Positions 25,699-34,855 of a stretch of 64,000 nucleotides of DNA are shown here, piece after piece; the first letter of the stretch is position 1; each line of letters starts with the position of its first letter. The translations under genes were made by a program, and so were the position numbers. Source of the DNA: Fervidifonticultor_A tertius (lineage in GTDB: Bacteria; Sysuimicrobiota; Sysuimicrobiia; Sysuimicrobiales; Humicultoraceae). The notes below the pieces were generated by a model. It was not told the origin of the DNA and made no database searches. It saw only the letters and a program-made list of their open reading frames with translations. Location of the stretch: the NCBI GenBank assembly GCA_031459235.1, contig JAVKIY010000001.1, positions 59,867 to 123,866 on the forward strand, in the 5' to 3' direction.

Positions 25699-26502
25699 TC
25701 AGACCCGCGCATAGGAGCCTGGAAGGTCCCGCCCACCTGTCCCTCGCACCAGCTCCCGCATCAGCCCGATCAGCATCTCCGTCAGGCGCCCGTACGTCTC
25801 GCGGCCCTCCGCGGCCGTCGCGTCGGCGGGGCGGCCGTTGTAGGCCTCGCGCAGTCCCATCGCCTTGAAGTCCTTGAGCCCGCGCCCGATGACCTCGGCG
25901 AGGTTGACCGGCACGTAGGGGAGGGCGCGCATGACCGCGAGGTCGACCAGGTCCGGACGATCCGCCAGGACCAGCGACGTCTCGTACTGGCCGGCGTGGC
26001 ACTCGGCCCGCTGGAACTCCTCGGTGAGCGCCGCCGCCCGCTCGCGACGGGTCAGGTCGAGGAAGCCGACGGTGACCCCGGTCTCCGCCTGAATGGCATC
26101 CAGGCTCCGGTGGATCGTGCGGACGTGCTCCGGCTCGAAGTGATTGTTCACGATCATGATCGCGCGCAGGCCCTGCCGGATGAGCGAGCCGCAGATCTCC
26201 ACGAGCAGCGCGCGCAGCGTGCCCTCCGAGATGTGGATCGTGCCCGGGAACGCGCTGGCGTAGGTCGTCACGCCGTAGCCGAGCGGCGGGAGCATCAGCG
26301 CCCCCATCTCCGGGTCATCGCGCAGCCGCTCGATCACCCGACGGCACAGCCCGAGCGAGATCAGCAGGTCGGTGGACAGCGGCGCGTGCGGCCCATGGGG
26401 TTCGACCGTGCCCAGCGGCAGCAGCAGGACGGTCGGCCGTTCGGCCCGGCGCATGGCGTCGACTTGTGCCCACGACAGGCTCGCGAACTCCATGGGCCGC
26501 AT
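25699..26502 (-). CDS. Creatininase-family amidohydrolase
   Basis: A 267-residue protein of the creatinine amidohydrolase fold. The metal-binding opening LGTVEPHGPHAPLSTD carries Glu, His and Asp ligands, and VNNHFEPEHVRTI and HAGQYETS follow in the family order. ATG 26502 is preceded by GAGGG; a second Met lies three codons in. It is paired with ridA and faces the DUF3830 operon convergently. It may cleave a cyclic amide; mycofactocin-type members are unlikely without a mycofactocin cluster. Confidence 0.87.
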   Translation of the reverse strand: MRPMEFASLSWAQVDAMRRAERPTVLLLPLGTVEPHGPHAPLSTDLLISLGLCRRVIERLRDDPEMGALMLPPLGYGVTTYASAFPGTIHISEGTLRALLVEICGSLIRQGLRAIMIVNNHFEPEHVRTIHRSLDAIQAETGVTVGFLDLTRRERAAALTEEFQRAECHAGQYETSLVLADRPDLVDLAVMRALPYVPVNLAEVIGRGLKDFKAMGLREAYNGRPADATAAEGRETYGRLTEMLIGLMRELVRGTGGRDLPGSYARV

Positions 26503-26522
26503 GGCTGCCCTCAGGTCCGCCC

Positions 26523-26888
26523 TCACCCCTTCAGGGCGGCGGTGACCACGATCTCGACGAGGAGCGTCGGCGCGCCCAGCCGGGCCTCCACCGTCGCGCG
26601 GGTCGGCAGGTTGTTCTTGTCGACCCACGCCTCCCAGACGGCGTTCATTTCGTCGAAGTAACGGATGTCCGACAGGTACACGGTCGCCGCGAGCAGCTTC
26701 GACTTGTCTGTGCCGGCCGCGGCGAGCAAGGCGTCGATCTTCTCCAGCACGCGTCGCGTCTGCGCCCGGACGTCCGCCGGCGGCTCGGACGGCGGGTCGG
26801 CCGCGGTTTGCCCGGCCACGTAGACGGTGTCGCCGTGGACGACGACCGCGGAGAATCTCGGCCCCGGGTTGATGCGTGTGATCGCCAT
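26523..26888 (-). CDS. RidA-family protein
   Basis: A 121-residue RidA (YjgF/YER057c/UK114) protein. The core VYVAGQTAADP and TRATVEARLG, including the Arg that contacts the substrate carboxylate in true imine deaminases, are present. It should form a trimer and hydrolyse reactive enamine/imine intermediates. ATG 26888 follows GGGAGGG. It lies 20 nt before the creatininase gene and is probably co-transcribed. Confidence 0.9.
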   Translation of the reverse strand: MAITRINPGPRFSAVVVHGDTVYVAGQTAADPPSEPPADVRAQTRRVLEKIDALLAAAGTDKSKLLAATVYLSDIRYFDEMNAVWEAWVDKNNLPTRATVEARLGAPTLLVEIVVTAALKG

Positions 26889-27009
26889 GGTCCCTCCCTG
26901 GGTCATGAGTGCGCGGCAGGACAGCGCCACGCCGCCCACACTTCGTGGCGCCGGAAGCGAGGTCCTGTAGTTCCGTGCAGGGTCGGTGCAGACGACGGGC
27001 AGCGCCCGA

Positions 27010-27318
27010 TCAGTATGCCGGAGGCGCGTAGACGTTGACCGTCACCAACGCCACCCGTCCGGTGTTCCGGATCTCGTGCGACTCGCCGGCCTCGACGAGG
27101 AGCAGCACACCCGCCTCGAGCGTCACGCGCCGGTCCGCCACGATCGCCTCGCCCTCGCCCGAGACGACGTAGAGCCACTGGTCGGACCCGTGGTGGACGT
27201 TGTCCGCGCCACCGGTGGACCGGCCCGGCGCGAGCACCATGGTGGCGGCCTGCGAGCGCGGCGTCTTTGCCACGACGCGGAAAAAGCCCGAGGCGCGCCC
27301 GACGCGCGCGAGCTTCAC
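27010..27318 (-). CDS. Small cupin-domain protein
   Basis: A 102-residue single cupin barrel. The first motif reads VHHGSDQWLYVVSGEGEAIV, in which the second His of the usual HxH is replaced by Ser-Asp, and the second is GESHEIRNTGRVALVTV. GTG 27318 overlaps the stop of the radical SAM gene (GTGA). It may sense or isomerise a small ligand; function unknown. Confidence 0.85.
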   Translation of the reverse strand: MKLARVGRASGFFRVVAKTPRSQAATMVLAPGRSTGGADNVHHGSDQWLYVVSGEGEAIVADRRVTLEAGVLLLVEAGESHEIRNTGRVALVTVNVYAPPAY

Positions 27319-28334
27319 TCGCCGGCCCGGAGGGCGCCCGGCATGCGCCGCCAGCGGGCGTCAAACCGCCACAGGCCCGCGGCGCGCGCAAGCGCCAGCG
27401 CCTCCTCCACTTCACGCGGGGTGACGCGCCGGTTGATCTCGCGGAACCGCTCTTCGGTCTTCGCGCGCCACGCGGGGAAGTACTGGTCCATGATGTTGAC
27501 GTAGGTGTCGGGGGAGAGAGCCGCCAGCCACCGCACGATCTCCCGGGTGTCGTCCAGCATGCCCGGCATGACCAGGTGGCGGACCAGGACGCCGCGCCGG
27601 GCCAGCCCGTCCTCGTCCACTTTCAGGACGCCGACCTGCTCGTGCATCAGCCGGATGGCGCGCCGCGCGGCCTCCGGGTAGTCGGGCGCGAGCAGGTAGC
27701 GGCGGCTGCGCTCACGATCCCAGAGCTTGAAGTCGGGCATGTAGACGTCCACCACGCCCTCCATCAGGCGGATGCTGTGTTCGCTGTCGTAGGCGCTGGT
27801 GTTGTAGACCAGCGGCAGCCGCAGCCCGCCCGCGACCGCGACCAGCAGGGCCTCGAGAATCTGCGGGACGACATGCTCGGGGGTCACGAAGTTGATGTTG
27901 TGACAGCCCTCGGCCTGCAGGCGCAGCATCACGCGGGCGAGCTCGCGCGGTGTGAGCTCCTCCCCCTCACCGATCTGGCTGGTCTCGAAGTTCTGGCAAA
28001 AGACGCATCGCAGGTTGCACCAGGAGAAGAAGATCGTCCCCGATCCGTTCCATCCGCGCAGGACGTCCTCCTCACCGAAATGGTGGAAGGCCGACGACAC
28101 CCGTGCGTGGCGCCCCACCTTGCAGACCGCGAAGCGGTTCTCCAACCGGTTCACGCCGCAGTCGCGCGGGCACAGCCGGCAATCGCGGAGGGCCTCGATG
28201 GCTTCTTCGACCTTGGCGCGCAGGCGGCCGTCCTCGTATGCGCGGAGATAGGCGGGCGAGAAGTCGGCCGCGCGAATCACGAACCGACCGTGGCCGTGAA
28301 GTTCCGGCGGGATCGTACGGCTGGCCAGCCACAT
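27315..28334 (-). CDS. Radical SAM protein, PflA-activase-like
   Basis: A 339-residue radical SAM enzyme. CNLRCVFC is the CxxxCxxC [4Fe-4S] site. An N-terminal CRLCPRDCGVNR near residue 53 is a second Cys cluster found in the PflA-like subgroup of putative pyruvate-formate-lyase-activating proteins. NINFVTPEHVVPQ and VYMPDFKLWD follow. No glycyl-radical partner or AMMECR1/Memo genes lie nearby, so the target is unknown. A TATAAT element upstream (28364-28369, minus strand) is a possible promoter with a poor -35. Confidence 0.85.
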   Translation of the reverse strand: MWLASRTIPPELHGHGRFVIRAADFSPAYLRAYEDGRLRAKVEEAIEALRDCRLCPRDCGVNRLENRFAVCKVGRHARVSSAFHHFGEEDVLRGWNGSGTIFFSWCNLRCVFCQNFETSQIGEGEELTPRELARVMLRLQAEGCHNINFVTPEHVVPQILEALLVAVAGGLRLPLVYNTSAYDSEHSIRLMEGVVDVYMPDFKLWDRERSRRYLLAPDYPEAARRAIRLMHEQVGVLKVDEDGLARRGVLVRHLVMPGMLDDTREIVRWLAALSPDTYVNIMDQYFPAWRAKTEERFREINRRVTPREVEEALALARAAGLWRFDARWRRMPGALRAGE

Positions 28335-28488
28335 GCCAGTCCCTCTGGCGGGGTGTCACTCGCATTATACCGTGCGCAACGGCCCAGGCTCTGCAGGATG
28401 GCGCAGGGGGACCAACGGCAGGGCGCCAGTGCGGTGGCACGGAAGGTTATCAAGGTACCCGCAGCGCCATGTGTGAGGAGGCCGCCGC

Positions 28489-29973
28489 ATGCACCCCGAG
28501 GCCATCACCTCGCCTACGGCGTTTCTCGACGCCATGCTCGGCGACGTGCCGCACCGCGACGAGCTGCGCGCCTACGAGGCCTGGTGGGAAGCCGAGGGCC
28601 GGGCCACGTCGGAGGCCATCGACCGCGCGGGCACACCGCCGCTGCGTCTCTTCGACCGGCTGGGCCGGCGCGTCGACGAGGTCCTCTACGCGCCTGCCTA
28701 CCGGGCGCTACTGCGGCGCGGCTACCGCGCGGGCGCGGTCTGGCGCGCCTTCGACGGCTCGCTGGTCCCGGCCTATCTGATCGGCTACGTGACGAGCTTC
28801 TACGATCCGGGCGTCTACTGCCCGTACACGGTCTCGCTCGCGACCGCGGTCGCCTTGTACAAGTACGGCACCGACGCGCTCAAGGCGTCGTACCTCGAGC
28901 CGCTCCTGCGCCGAGACGACACCGTCTGGCAGGGTGCCACCTGGATGACCGAGGCCGGCGGTGGCTCCGATCTCGGCGCGGCGGTCCGGACCGAAGCGAT
29001 CCCCGACGGTGACCGGTGGCGCCTGCGAGGCGAGAAGTACTTCGCCAGCAACGCCGGCGCCGAGGTGGCCGTGGTCGCGGCGCGTCCCCGCGGGGCATCG
29101 GCCGGCGTGCGGGGCCTCGCCCTGTTCCTGGTGCCGCGGTGGCGCCGCGACGGCACACTGAACTACGTCATCCGTCGCCTGAAGGACAAGTGCGGGACAC
29201 GGCTGGTCCCCACAGGCGAGGTCGAGCTCCACGACAGCGAGGCACACCTGCTGGGGACACCGGAGCAGGGCGTCTACCTGATCCTGGAGGTCCTCAATGT
29301 GTCGCGCGTGGCCAACAGCGTCGGCAGCGTGGCGCTGGCCCAGCGGGCCCTGGCGGAGGCGTACCGGTTCGGCACCGAGCGCCTGGCCTTCGGGAGGCCG
29401 GTCCTCGACCACCCGCTGCTGCGCGCGCAATTCGCCCAGCGGCTGGACCGCCTCCAGGAGGCCTTCGCCCTGGCCTGGGAAGCGCTGCGTGCGCTCGACG
29501 CCGTCTGGCATGAGACGCCCCGGTACTCGGGCGCCTACCATCGGTTTCGTCTGCTGGCGCACCTGGCCAAGTACTGGACCGCCGAGGTCGCGGTGCAGGC
29601 TGCGGTCTGGAGCATGATCGCACACGGGGGTGCCGGCGTCGTCGCGGACTATCCGGTGGAACGCCTGCTGCGGGAGGCCATGATCCTTCCGATCTGGGAA
29701 GGCACGCCCCAGCGTCAGGTCCTGGACGGCCTGGAGGTCATGCAGCGGCGCGAGGCGCACCACCTGCTGTTCCAGCACCTCGCCGCCGACGCGGACCCCG
29801 AGGCCCTCGCCGCGCTGCGGACGCGCACCGAAGCCCACCTCGGGCTTGACCCGGCCACACGCGAGGCCCAGGCGGAGGAGCTCTTCGCCAGCCTCGCGGC
29901 ATTCACCGCGGCCGTCGCCCGACGGCGACTGCCCGGGAGAAGCACCCTCGACGCGCCGCCCTCCGCGCGGTAG
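28489..29973 (+). CDS. Acyl-CoA dehydrogenase family protein
   Basis: A 494-residue FAD-dependent dehydrogenase with the family segments WMTEAGGGSDLGA, RLRGEKYFASNAG and IAHGGAGVVADYPVERLLRE. The length and the MTEAGGGSDL pattern are closer to the AidB-like subgroup than to short-chain enzymes. GAGGAGG precedes the ATG. It introduces an alpha-beta double bond into an acyl-CoA, passing electrons to ETF. The next gene encodes an SQR-like flavoprotein, but no ETF genes are present. Confidence 0.9.
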   Translation: MHPEAITSPTAFLDAMLGDVPHRDELRAYEAWWEAEGRATSEAIDRAGTPPLRLFDRLGRRVDEVLYAPAYRALLRRGYRAGAVWRAFDGSLVPAYLIGYVTSFYDPGVYCPYTVSLATAVALYKYGTDALKASYLEPLLRRDDTVWQGATWMTEAGGGSDLGAAVRTEAIPDGDRWRLRGEKYFASNAGAEVAVVAARPRGASAGVRGLALFLVPRWRRDGTLNYVIRRLKDKCGTRLVPTGEVELHDSEAHLLGTPEQGVYLILEVLNVSRVANSVGSVALAQRALAEAYRFGTERLAFGRPVLDHPLLRAQFAQRLDRLQEAFALAWEALRALDAVWHETPRYSGAYHRFRLLAHLAKYWTAEVAVQAAVWSMIAHGGAGVVADYPVERLLREAMILPIWEGTPQRQVLDGLEVMQRREAHHLLFQHLAADADPEALAALRTRTEAHLGLDPATREAQAEELFASLAAFTAAVARRRLPGRSTLDAPPSAR

Positions 29974-30019
29974 GGTACTACTTGTGCGGGAGGAGTGATC
30001 CCGCGACCGGGGGGACGGC

Positions 30020-31165
30020 ATGGCACCGGCACAGGTGGTGATTCTCGGGGGCGGCTTCGGCGGGCTCGCCGCGGCCCACCGGCTGCGCGACCGCCTCGGC
30101 GAGGCCGCCGCGATCACGCTCGTCGACCGCCGCGACTGGTTCATGATGGGGCTGCGCATCCTGTGGACTATCGCCGGCCGCGCGGCTCGCGCCGGCGGGA
30201 CCCGATCCCTGGCGACCCTGCGCCGCCGTGGCATCCGGTTCGTCCAGGACCAGGTCGCCGGTATCGACCTCGAGCGCAAGGCCGTGGTCACCGCCGGCGG
30301 CACGCTGCCCTACGACGCGCTCGTCGTGGGCCTGGGCGCCGAACTCCGGCCCGACCTGATCCCCGGCTATCGTCCCGAGGGTTCCAACCTCTACGATCCG
30401 GAACAGGCCGAAGCGATCGCGGCGCGCGTGGCGTCCATCACCGAGGGCCGCGTCGGGATCGGCATCCTGGGGCTGCCGTACAAGTGCCCGCCCGCACCCT
30501 ATGAGGCCGCGTTCCTGATCGACGACGTACTGCGCGCACGGGGCGTGCGCGGGCGCGTCGAGCTCGAGGTGTTCACGCCCCAGCCGTCGTCCCTGCCGGT
30601 CGCCGGGCCCGCGGCCTGCGCCGCGGTGGAAGGCCGGCTGGCGGATCGGGCCATCGCCTTCCTGCCCGGCCGCAAGGCCGTCGCGGTCGAAGGCACCGAG
30701 GTGGTCTTCGAGCGCGACCGCCGGGCCTATGACCTGCTGATCGGCGTGCCCCCGCACCGGGCGCCGACGCCGGTGAAGACGAGCGGGCTGGCGACCGGCG
30801 AGTGGGTTCGGCTGGCAGACCTCGCGATCTGCGAGACCGCGGTCCCGGGTGTGTTCGCGGTGGGCGACGTCACCGAGGTGCCGCTGGCCAACGGCATGAT
30901 GTTGCCCAAGGCCGGCGTGTTCGCCGAGGCCCAGGGCCGGGCAGCCGCGGACGCGATCGCCGACCGCCTGGCTCAGCCGGGCCCGGGCGACCGGTTCGAC
31001 GGCGTGGGTTACTGTTTCGTCGAGATGGGCGAGGAGATGGCGACCGCGGTGCGCGGACGGTTCCTGGCGACGCCCGAGCCGCTCATCGAGATCGCGGAGC
31101 CGAGCGCACGCACGCTGGAGGAGAAGCGGGCTTTCGAGGCCACGCGGCTGGAGGCGTGGTTGTAG
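30020..31165 (+). CDS. Sulfide:quinone oxidoreductase-like flavoprotein
   Basis: A 381-residue FAD-dependent NDH-2/SQR-family protein. The N-terminal dinucleotide fold is VVILGGGFGGLAAAHRL, and FAVGDVTEVP binds the flavin phosphate. Cys156 in GLPYKCPPAPYE and Cys332 in GYCFVEMG occupy the two positions of the redox cysteines conserved in sulfide:quinone oxidoreductases and flavocytochrome c sulfide dehydrogenases. It probably oxidises sulfide and reduces quinone at the membrane. Type III-like SQR is the best guess; a plain ferredoxin or NADH reductase is less likely. Confidence 0.82.
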   Translation: MAPAQVVILGGGFGGLAAAHRLRDRLGEAAAITLVDRRDWFMMGLRILWTIAGRAARAGGTRSLATLRRRGIRFVQDQVAGIDLERKAVVTAGGTLPYDALVVGLGAELRPDLIPGYRPEGSNLYDPEQAEAIAARVASITEGRVGIGILGLPYKCPPAPYEAAFLIDDVLRARGVRGRVELEVFTPQPSSLPVAGPAACAAVEGRLADRAIAFLPGRKAVAVEGTEVVFERDRRAYDLLIGVPPHRAPTPVKTSGLATGEWVRLADLAICETAVPGVFAVGDVTEVPLANGMMLPKAGVFAEAQGRAAADAIADRLAQPGPGDRFDGVGYCFVEMGEEMATAVRGRFLATPEPLIEIAEPSARTLEEKRAFEATRLEAWL

Positions 31166-31168
31166 GCG

Positions 31169-32236
31169 CTACGGCATCTCGTTCGCCCCAAGCCAGCGCG
31201 TCCCCGGGTGATCCAGGTCCACCATCAGGTACGCCCAGTCGCCCGGCCGGACCGGGTAGTGGCGACCCACCATGTCGACGAGGCCCCGGAACGGCGCCCG
31301 CAGCTCCTCCAGCACCTCGAACGTGTAGGGGCTCCACACCCGGCCGAGGAGCGCACCCGCAGGCACCTCGCGCCTCATGAGGTCTTCTGGCGGGAACACG
31401 GGCTCCAGCATGCCGCCGCGCGTGGGGTTGATGCGCTGCACGCGCTCGAAGATCATCACCCGGTCCGGCACCGGCGGTTGGCCCGGCAGAATCCCCAGGT
31501 ATTGCAGGACGCCGTGCACGCCTCGCACGTTGGTCTGCAGCCACGCCTCCTCGAGCTCGGGGTCGAAGCCGGCGCCACCGACCTCGGAGGCGATTCCGGG
31601 GATGCCCAGCACCTGCCCCGCATAGCCAACCGCGCTGCGCGGACCCGGGAACCGGGTGGCGAAGTCGCTGCGCCGGATGTGCGGGAGGCCGAAGGCCCGC
31701 GCCATCTGGAAGGCGCGCTCGGATACCGTTGGGTCCTTATAGTCGCGGCCACAGGTCACCGAGCCCATGGCCGCACCCCACAGCCCGCAGTGGAAGTCCA
31801 CGACCGCATCGGCGTGCGACAGCACGTGCGTCGTCACGGCCAGGGCCAGCTGGTCGGCGATCCACGCCTGCTCGGTCCCGAACGCGCGGTTCAGGTCAGG
31901 GCTGTCGGACTCGTCGCGCACGTTGCGCGTGAGCGTGGCGAGCGCGACCGGGTTGGCCACGGGCACGGCGAGGACGGCCCCGGCCATCGCTTTCGGATCG
32001 AGCGTGTCCACGATCCGGCGGACGATCTCGGCGGACAGCCACTCGCTGCCGTGCTGAGCGGCGAGCAGCGCCAGGACCGGCCCCGGCGCGGCGCCGACCA
32101 CGGCGTGGATGTGCAACGCGACCTCGCTCCCATCCAGATCGGTGAGCACAGGCACGGCCACGTGCGTGCGCTCGCCGCGCGGCATCGTCCGCTCGGCGAT
32201 GCGGATCTCGCCTTTCGGGTCGCGGGCCCGCGTCAT
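31169..32236 (-). CDS. AstE/AspA-like deacylase, downstream copy
   Basis: A 355-residue member of the succinylglutamate desuccinylase/aspartoacylase family (M14-type zinc carboxypeptidase fold). The zinc site is HGSEWLSAEI plus a later His in DFHCGLWG, and NRAF supplies the substrate-binding Arg. It overlaps the upstream paralogue by four bases and its stop lies 4 nt from the convergent SQR gene. It likely hydrolyses an N-acylated amino acid or similar amide. Confidence 0.85.
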   Translation of the reverse strand: MTRARDPKGEIRIAERTMPRGERTHVAVPVLTDLDGSEVALHIHAVVGAAPGPVLALLAAQHGSEWLSAEIVRRIVDTLDPKAMAGAVLAVPVANPVALATLTRNVRDESDSPDLNRAFGTEQAWIADQLALAVTTHVLSHADAVVDFHCGLWGAAMGSVTCGRDYKDPTVSERAFQMARAFGLPHIRRSDFATRFPGPRSAVGYAGQVLGIPGIASEVGGAGFDPELEEAWLQTNVRGVHGVLQYLGILPGQPPVPDRVMIFERVQRINPTRGGMLEPVFPPEDLMRREVPAGALLGRVWSPYTFEVLEELRAPFRGLVDMVGRHYPVRPGDWAYLMVDLDHPGTRWLGANEMP

Positions 32237-33303
32237 CGAGGTGCTCCAATCGTTCGCGCGTTCTCGACCCAGCGCGCGGTCCCGTCCTCGGTGTTGGCGA
32301 GCCCGTAGGCCCAGTCGCCCGGGCGCACCGGGTAGTCGCGCGCCACGTAGAACAGCGCGCCCCTGACCGGCGCCCGCAGCTCCTCGAGCGTCTCGAAGGT
32401 ATACGGGCTCACGACCTCACCCAGCAGCGTGCCCTTCTCGACCTCGCGGCCCAGCGCGTCGCCGCCGAAGCGCGAGCGCAGGAACCCGCCCTTCGTCGGG
32501 TTGACCCGGTGCCCGGTCCGGTAGACGAGCTGCCGCGGGGGACGCACGTCCGGGGTGCCGTCCAGCATGCCCAGCGCGCCCATGACCGCGCGAACGCCGT
32601 CCACCGTCATCTGCCGCCAGCGGTCCTCCAGGCGCCGGCCGAACCCCACGCCGCCCACCTCGACGCCCAGGGCCGGAATCCCGAGCACGCCGCCGGCGTA
32701 TCCAATGGACGCGCGCGGGCCGGGAAATCCCCCCACCACGCTGGCGCGCCTGATGATGGGTAAACCGAAGGCCAGCGCCAGACGCTCGGTCTCGTCCGCG
32801 AGACCCGGCCGCGGGAAGTCGTCGCCGACGAGGATGTCGAGGAACGCCGAGCCCCAGGGCCCCATGTGGAAGTCCATCAGGCAGGTCGCGTGCGCGAGCA
32901 CCTCGCGCACGATGGTGCCGACGAGCTGGTCGCTCGTCCACGTGTGGACACCGGGAAAGATGCGGTTCATGTCGGGACTGTCGGATTCGTCCGGCATGTT
33001 CCGGGTCTGCAGCCGCAGTGCCGGCGGATTCGCCACGGGCACAGCGAGCACGGCCCCGCGCAGGCCCTCCGGGTCGAGGCCGGTGACGACCTGCCGGACG
33101 ACATCCACGGAGAACCACTCTCCGCCGTGGAGCGTGGACAGCAGGGCCAGGACGGGGCCGGGCGCGCGCCCACGCACCGCGTGTACCCACAGCGCGAGCT
33201 CGGCGCCGTTCAGCCCGGTCGTCACGGGGAGGCGAATCGCGGCTCGCTCGCCCGGCGCGACGGCGTGCCCACCGATGGTCATCTCCTGGTTGGTTGACAG
33301 CAC
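32233..33303 (-). CDS. AstE/AspA-like deacylase, upstream copy
   Basis: A 356-residue paralogue of the following gene. It has HGGEWFSVDV and DFHMGPWG as zinc-binding segments and MNRIFPG for substrate contact. The two share colinear motifs throughout and probably arose by tandem duplication; they could form a hetero-oligomer or differ in specificity. The catalytic His/Glu positions are intact. Confidence 0.85.
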   Translation of the reverse strand: MLSTNQEMTIGGHAVAPGERAAIRLPVTTGLNGAELALWVHAVRGRAPGPVLALLSTLHGGEWFSVDVVRQVVTGLDPEGLRGAVLAVPVANPPALRLQTRNMPDESDSPDMNRIFPGVHTWTSDQLVGTIVREVLAHATCLMDFHMGPWGSAFLDILVGDDFPRPGLADETERLALAFGLPIIRRASVVGGFPGPRASIGYAGGVLGIPALGVEVGGVGFGRRLEDRWRQMTVDGVRAVMGALGMLDGTPDVRPPRQLVYRTGHRVNPTKGGFLRSRFGGDALGREVEKGTLLGEVVSPYTFETLEELRAPVRGALFYVARDYPVRPGDWAYGLANTEDGTARWVENARTIGAPR

Positions 33304-33497
33304 ACGAACACCTCCGTCGCCCGATCATCGTGCGCGATCTACTGCGGCCGTTCGGGGTGCTAATGGAGTTCGCGAGGGTCGGGTGCGCCCCCTGGGAGTT
33401 GGGATGAGCACACACGAGCAAGTGTCTGGGGCCGGGAGGGAGATTTTGGAGTTACCTCCACGTCGCGCAAAGGTCGCAGAGCGACGACGCTGAACCG
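33304..33497. other. Spacer containing a dispersed-type repeat
   Basis: Between the AstE-like gene and the AAA ATPase gene. On the minus strand, 33490-33456 reads as CGTCGTCGCTCTGCGACC and onward, encoding SSLCDLCATWR. This is similar to the widespread CTCTGCG-CTTTGCG repeat seen in many environmental genomes. Nothing else is evident. Confidence 0.4.
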
Positions 33498-34811
33498 TCA
33501 CCTACCCGCCCGTCGGGTCGTTGCGGATGAGCGAGCCCCGGGCGCCGCGGCGCGGCCGCGGCCGGCGGGTCCCGGCTGCTGCCAGTGCCAGACGCTGGAG
33601 ATCGGCAGCGCATAGAGGTTTGCGCCGAAGGGCACCGCCTGGGACCCGAGGTAGAGCAACGTGCCACGCAGGAACCGCCGCCCGGCAATTTCGGCCAGAA
33701 TGCGCAGGCCGCGAAAGTCATCCGCATCGACAGAGACGGCCGCTTTGACCTCCACACCGACAATCTCGCCGGACGGTGCCTCCAGCACGACGTCCACGTC
33801 CTCCCCCTTTGCCGTCCGCAGGTGGTACAGCGTGGGCTGGGTCGTGCTCCAGCCTGCCTGTTTCATCAACTCCATCGCCAGGAACGTCTCGACGAACGGG
33901 CCCCACAGTTCCGGGTGTGTCGGCAGGGCCCGACTGTCCACCCCGGCGAGATGCCCGGCCAGACCCGTATCGACGACCAGAATCTTGGGAGACCTCAGCA
34001 GCCGCTTGCGCACCTTCGCGGTCCATGCTGGCAGCAGGTGCACGAGAAACGTCGCCTGCAGCAGCGCCAGATACCGCTGCAAGGTGGTCTGCGGAATCCC
34101 AAGTGTCCGCGAGAGGTCGGCCACGTTGAGCAGGGTCCCCGTCCTCGCCGCTAGCACGCTCAACAGCCTCGGGATCTCGTGGAGGCGCTCGATGTCGACG
34201 ATGTCGCGAACCGTGCGCTGGAGGATGGTCGTGACGTACGCTCGGAACCATGCCGGTCGACGGGCAGTCGAGCGTCGGACCGCCTCCGGATAGCCACCCG
34301 CTGCGATCCTGCCCGCAAGTTCGTCGCGATCGAGGGTGGTGGCGGACGGCAGGACCAGCGCCCGCGCAAACACCCGGTCGATGAACTCCTCGACCGCTCC
34401 AGCGATCTCGCCTTGAGACAGCGGCCACAGCCTCAGGACCTCCATGCGACCGGCGAGCGACTCCGACAGTTTCGGCAGCAGGAGAACGTTGGCCGATCCG
34501 GTGAGCAGGAACCGGCCCGGCCGGCGGTCACGATCGACGGCGGCCTTGATCGGGAGGAACAACTCCGGCACCCGCTGGACCTCATCGATCACCGCCGGTC
34601 CCTTGAGCCCGCTGATGAAGCCTGCGGGGTCGCTCCGTGCCGCGGCGAGCACCGTGGCGTCATCAAGCGTCAGATAGCGTGCGGGATGCTGCGCGGAGGT
34701 AATCTCCTGTGCCAGTGTGCTCTTGCCGACCTGGCGGGCGCCGTGGAGCAGGACGACAGGCGTGTCGCCGAGCGCGGCAAGGAGCGGTGTCGTGAGATGT
34801 CGCCGAAACAC
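33498..34811 (-). CDS. AAA-type ATPase with DUF4143 domain
   Basis: A 437-residue ATPase: an N-terminal AAA_14 domain with Walker A HGARQVGKST and Walker B PAVIDEVQRVPELF, and a C-terminal DUF4143 with a PD-(D/E)XK-like LRTAKGEDVDVVLEAPSGEI and GVEVKAA. This layout is common in mobile or defence-related ATPases with a putative nuclease-like tail. GTG 34811 is chosen rather than GTG 34817 because the promoter places transcription start there (leaderless). Target unknown. Confidence 0.88.
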   Translation of the reverse strand: MFRRHLTTPLLAALGDTPVVLLHGARQVGKSTLAQEITSAQHPARYLTLDDATVLAAARSDPAGFISGLKGPAVIDEVQRVPELFLPIKAAVDRDRRPGRFLLTGSANVLLLPKLSESLAGRMEVLRLWPLSQGEIAGAVEEFIDRVFARALVLPSATTLDRDELAGRIAAGGYPEAVRRSTARRPAWFRAYVTTILQRTVRDIVDIERLHEIPRLLSVLAARTGTLLNVADLSRTLGIPQTTLQRYLALLQATFLVHLLPAWTAKVRKRLLRSPKILVVDTGLAGHLAGVDSRALPTHPELWGPFVETFLAMELMKQAGWSTTQPTLYHLRTAKGEDVDVVLEAPSGEIVGVEVKAAVSVDADDFRGLRILAEIAGRRFLRGTLLYLGSQAVPFGANLYALPISSVWHWQQPGPAGRGRAAAPGARSSATTRRAGR

Positions 34812-34817
34812 ACCCAC

Positions 34818-34846
34818 AGTCTAGGGCGGGCCTGGGTGATAATCAA
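34818..34846 (-). promoter_or_regulatory. Promoter of the AAA/DUF4143 gene
   Basis: On the minus strand TTGATT (34846-34841) and TAGACT (34823-34818) are 17 nt apart. The predicted start at about 34811-34812 coincides with an in-frame GTG, implying a leaderless mRNA. Confidence 0.6.
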
Positions 34847-34855
34847 GCGTCTAAT

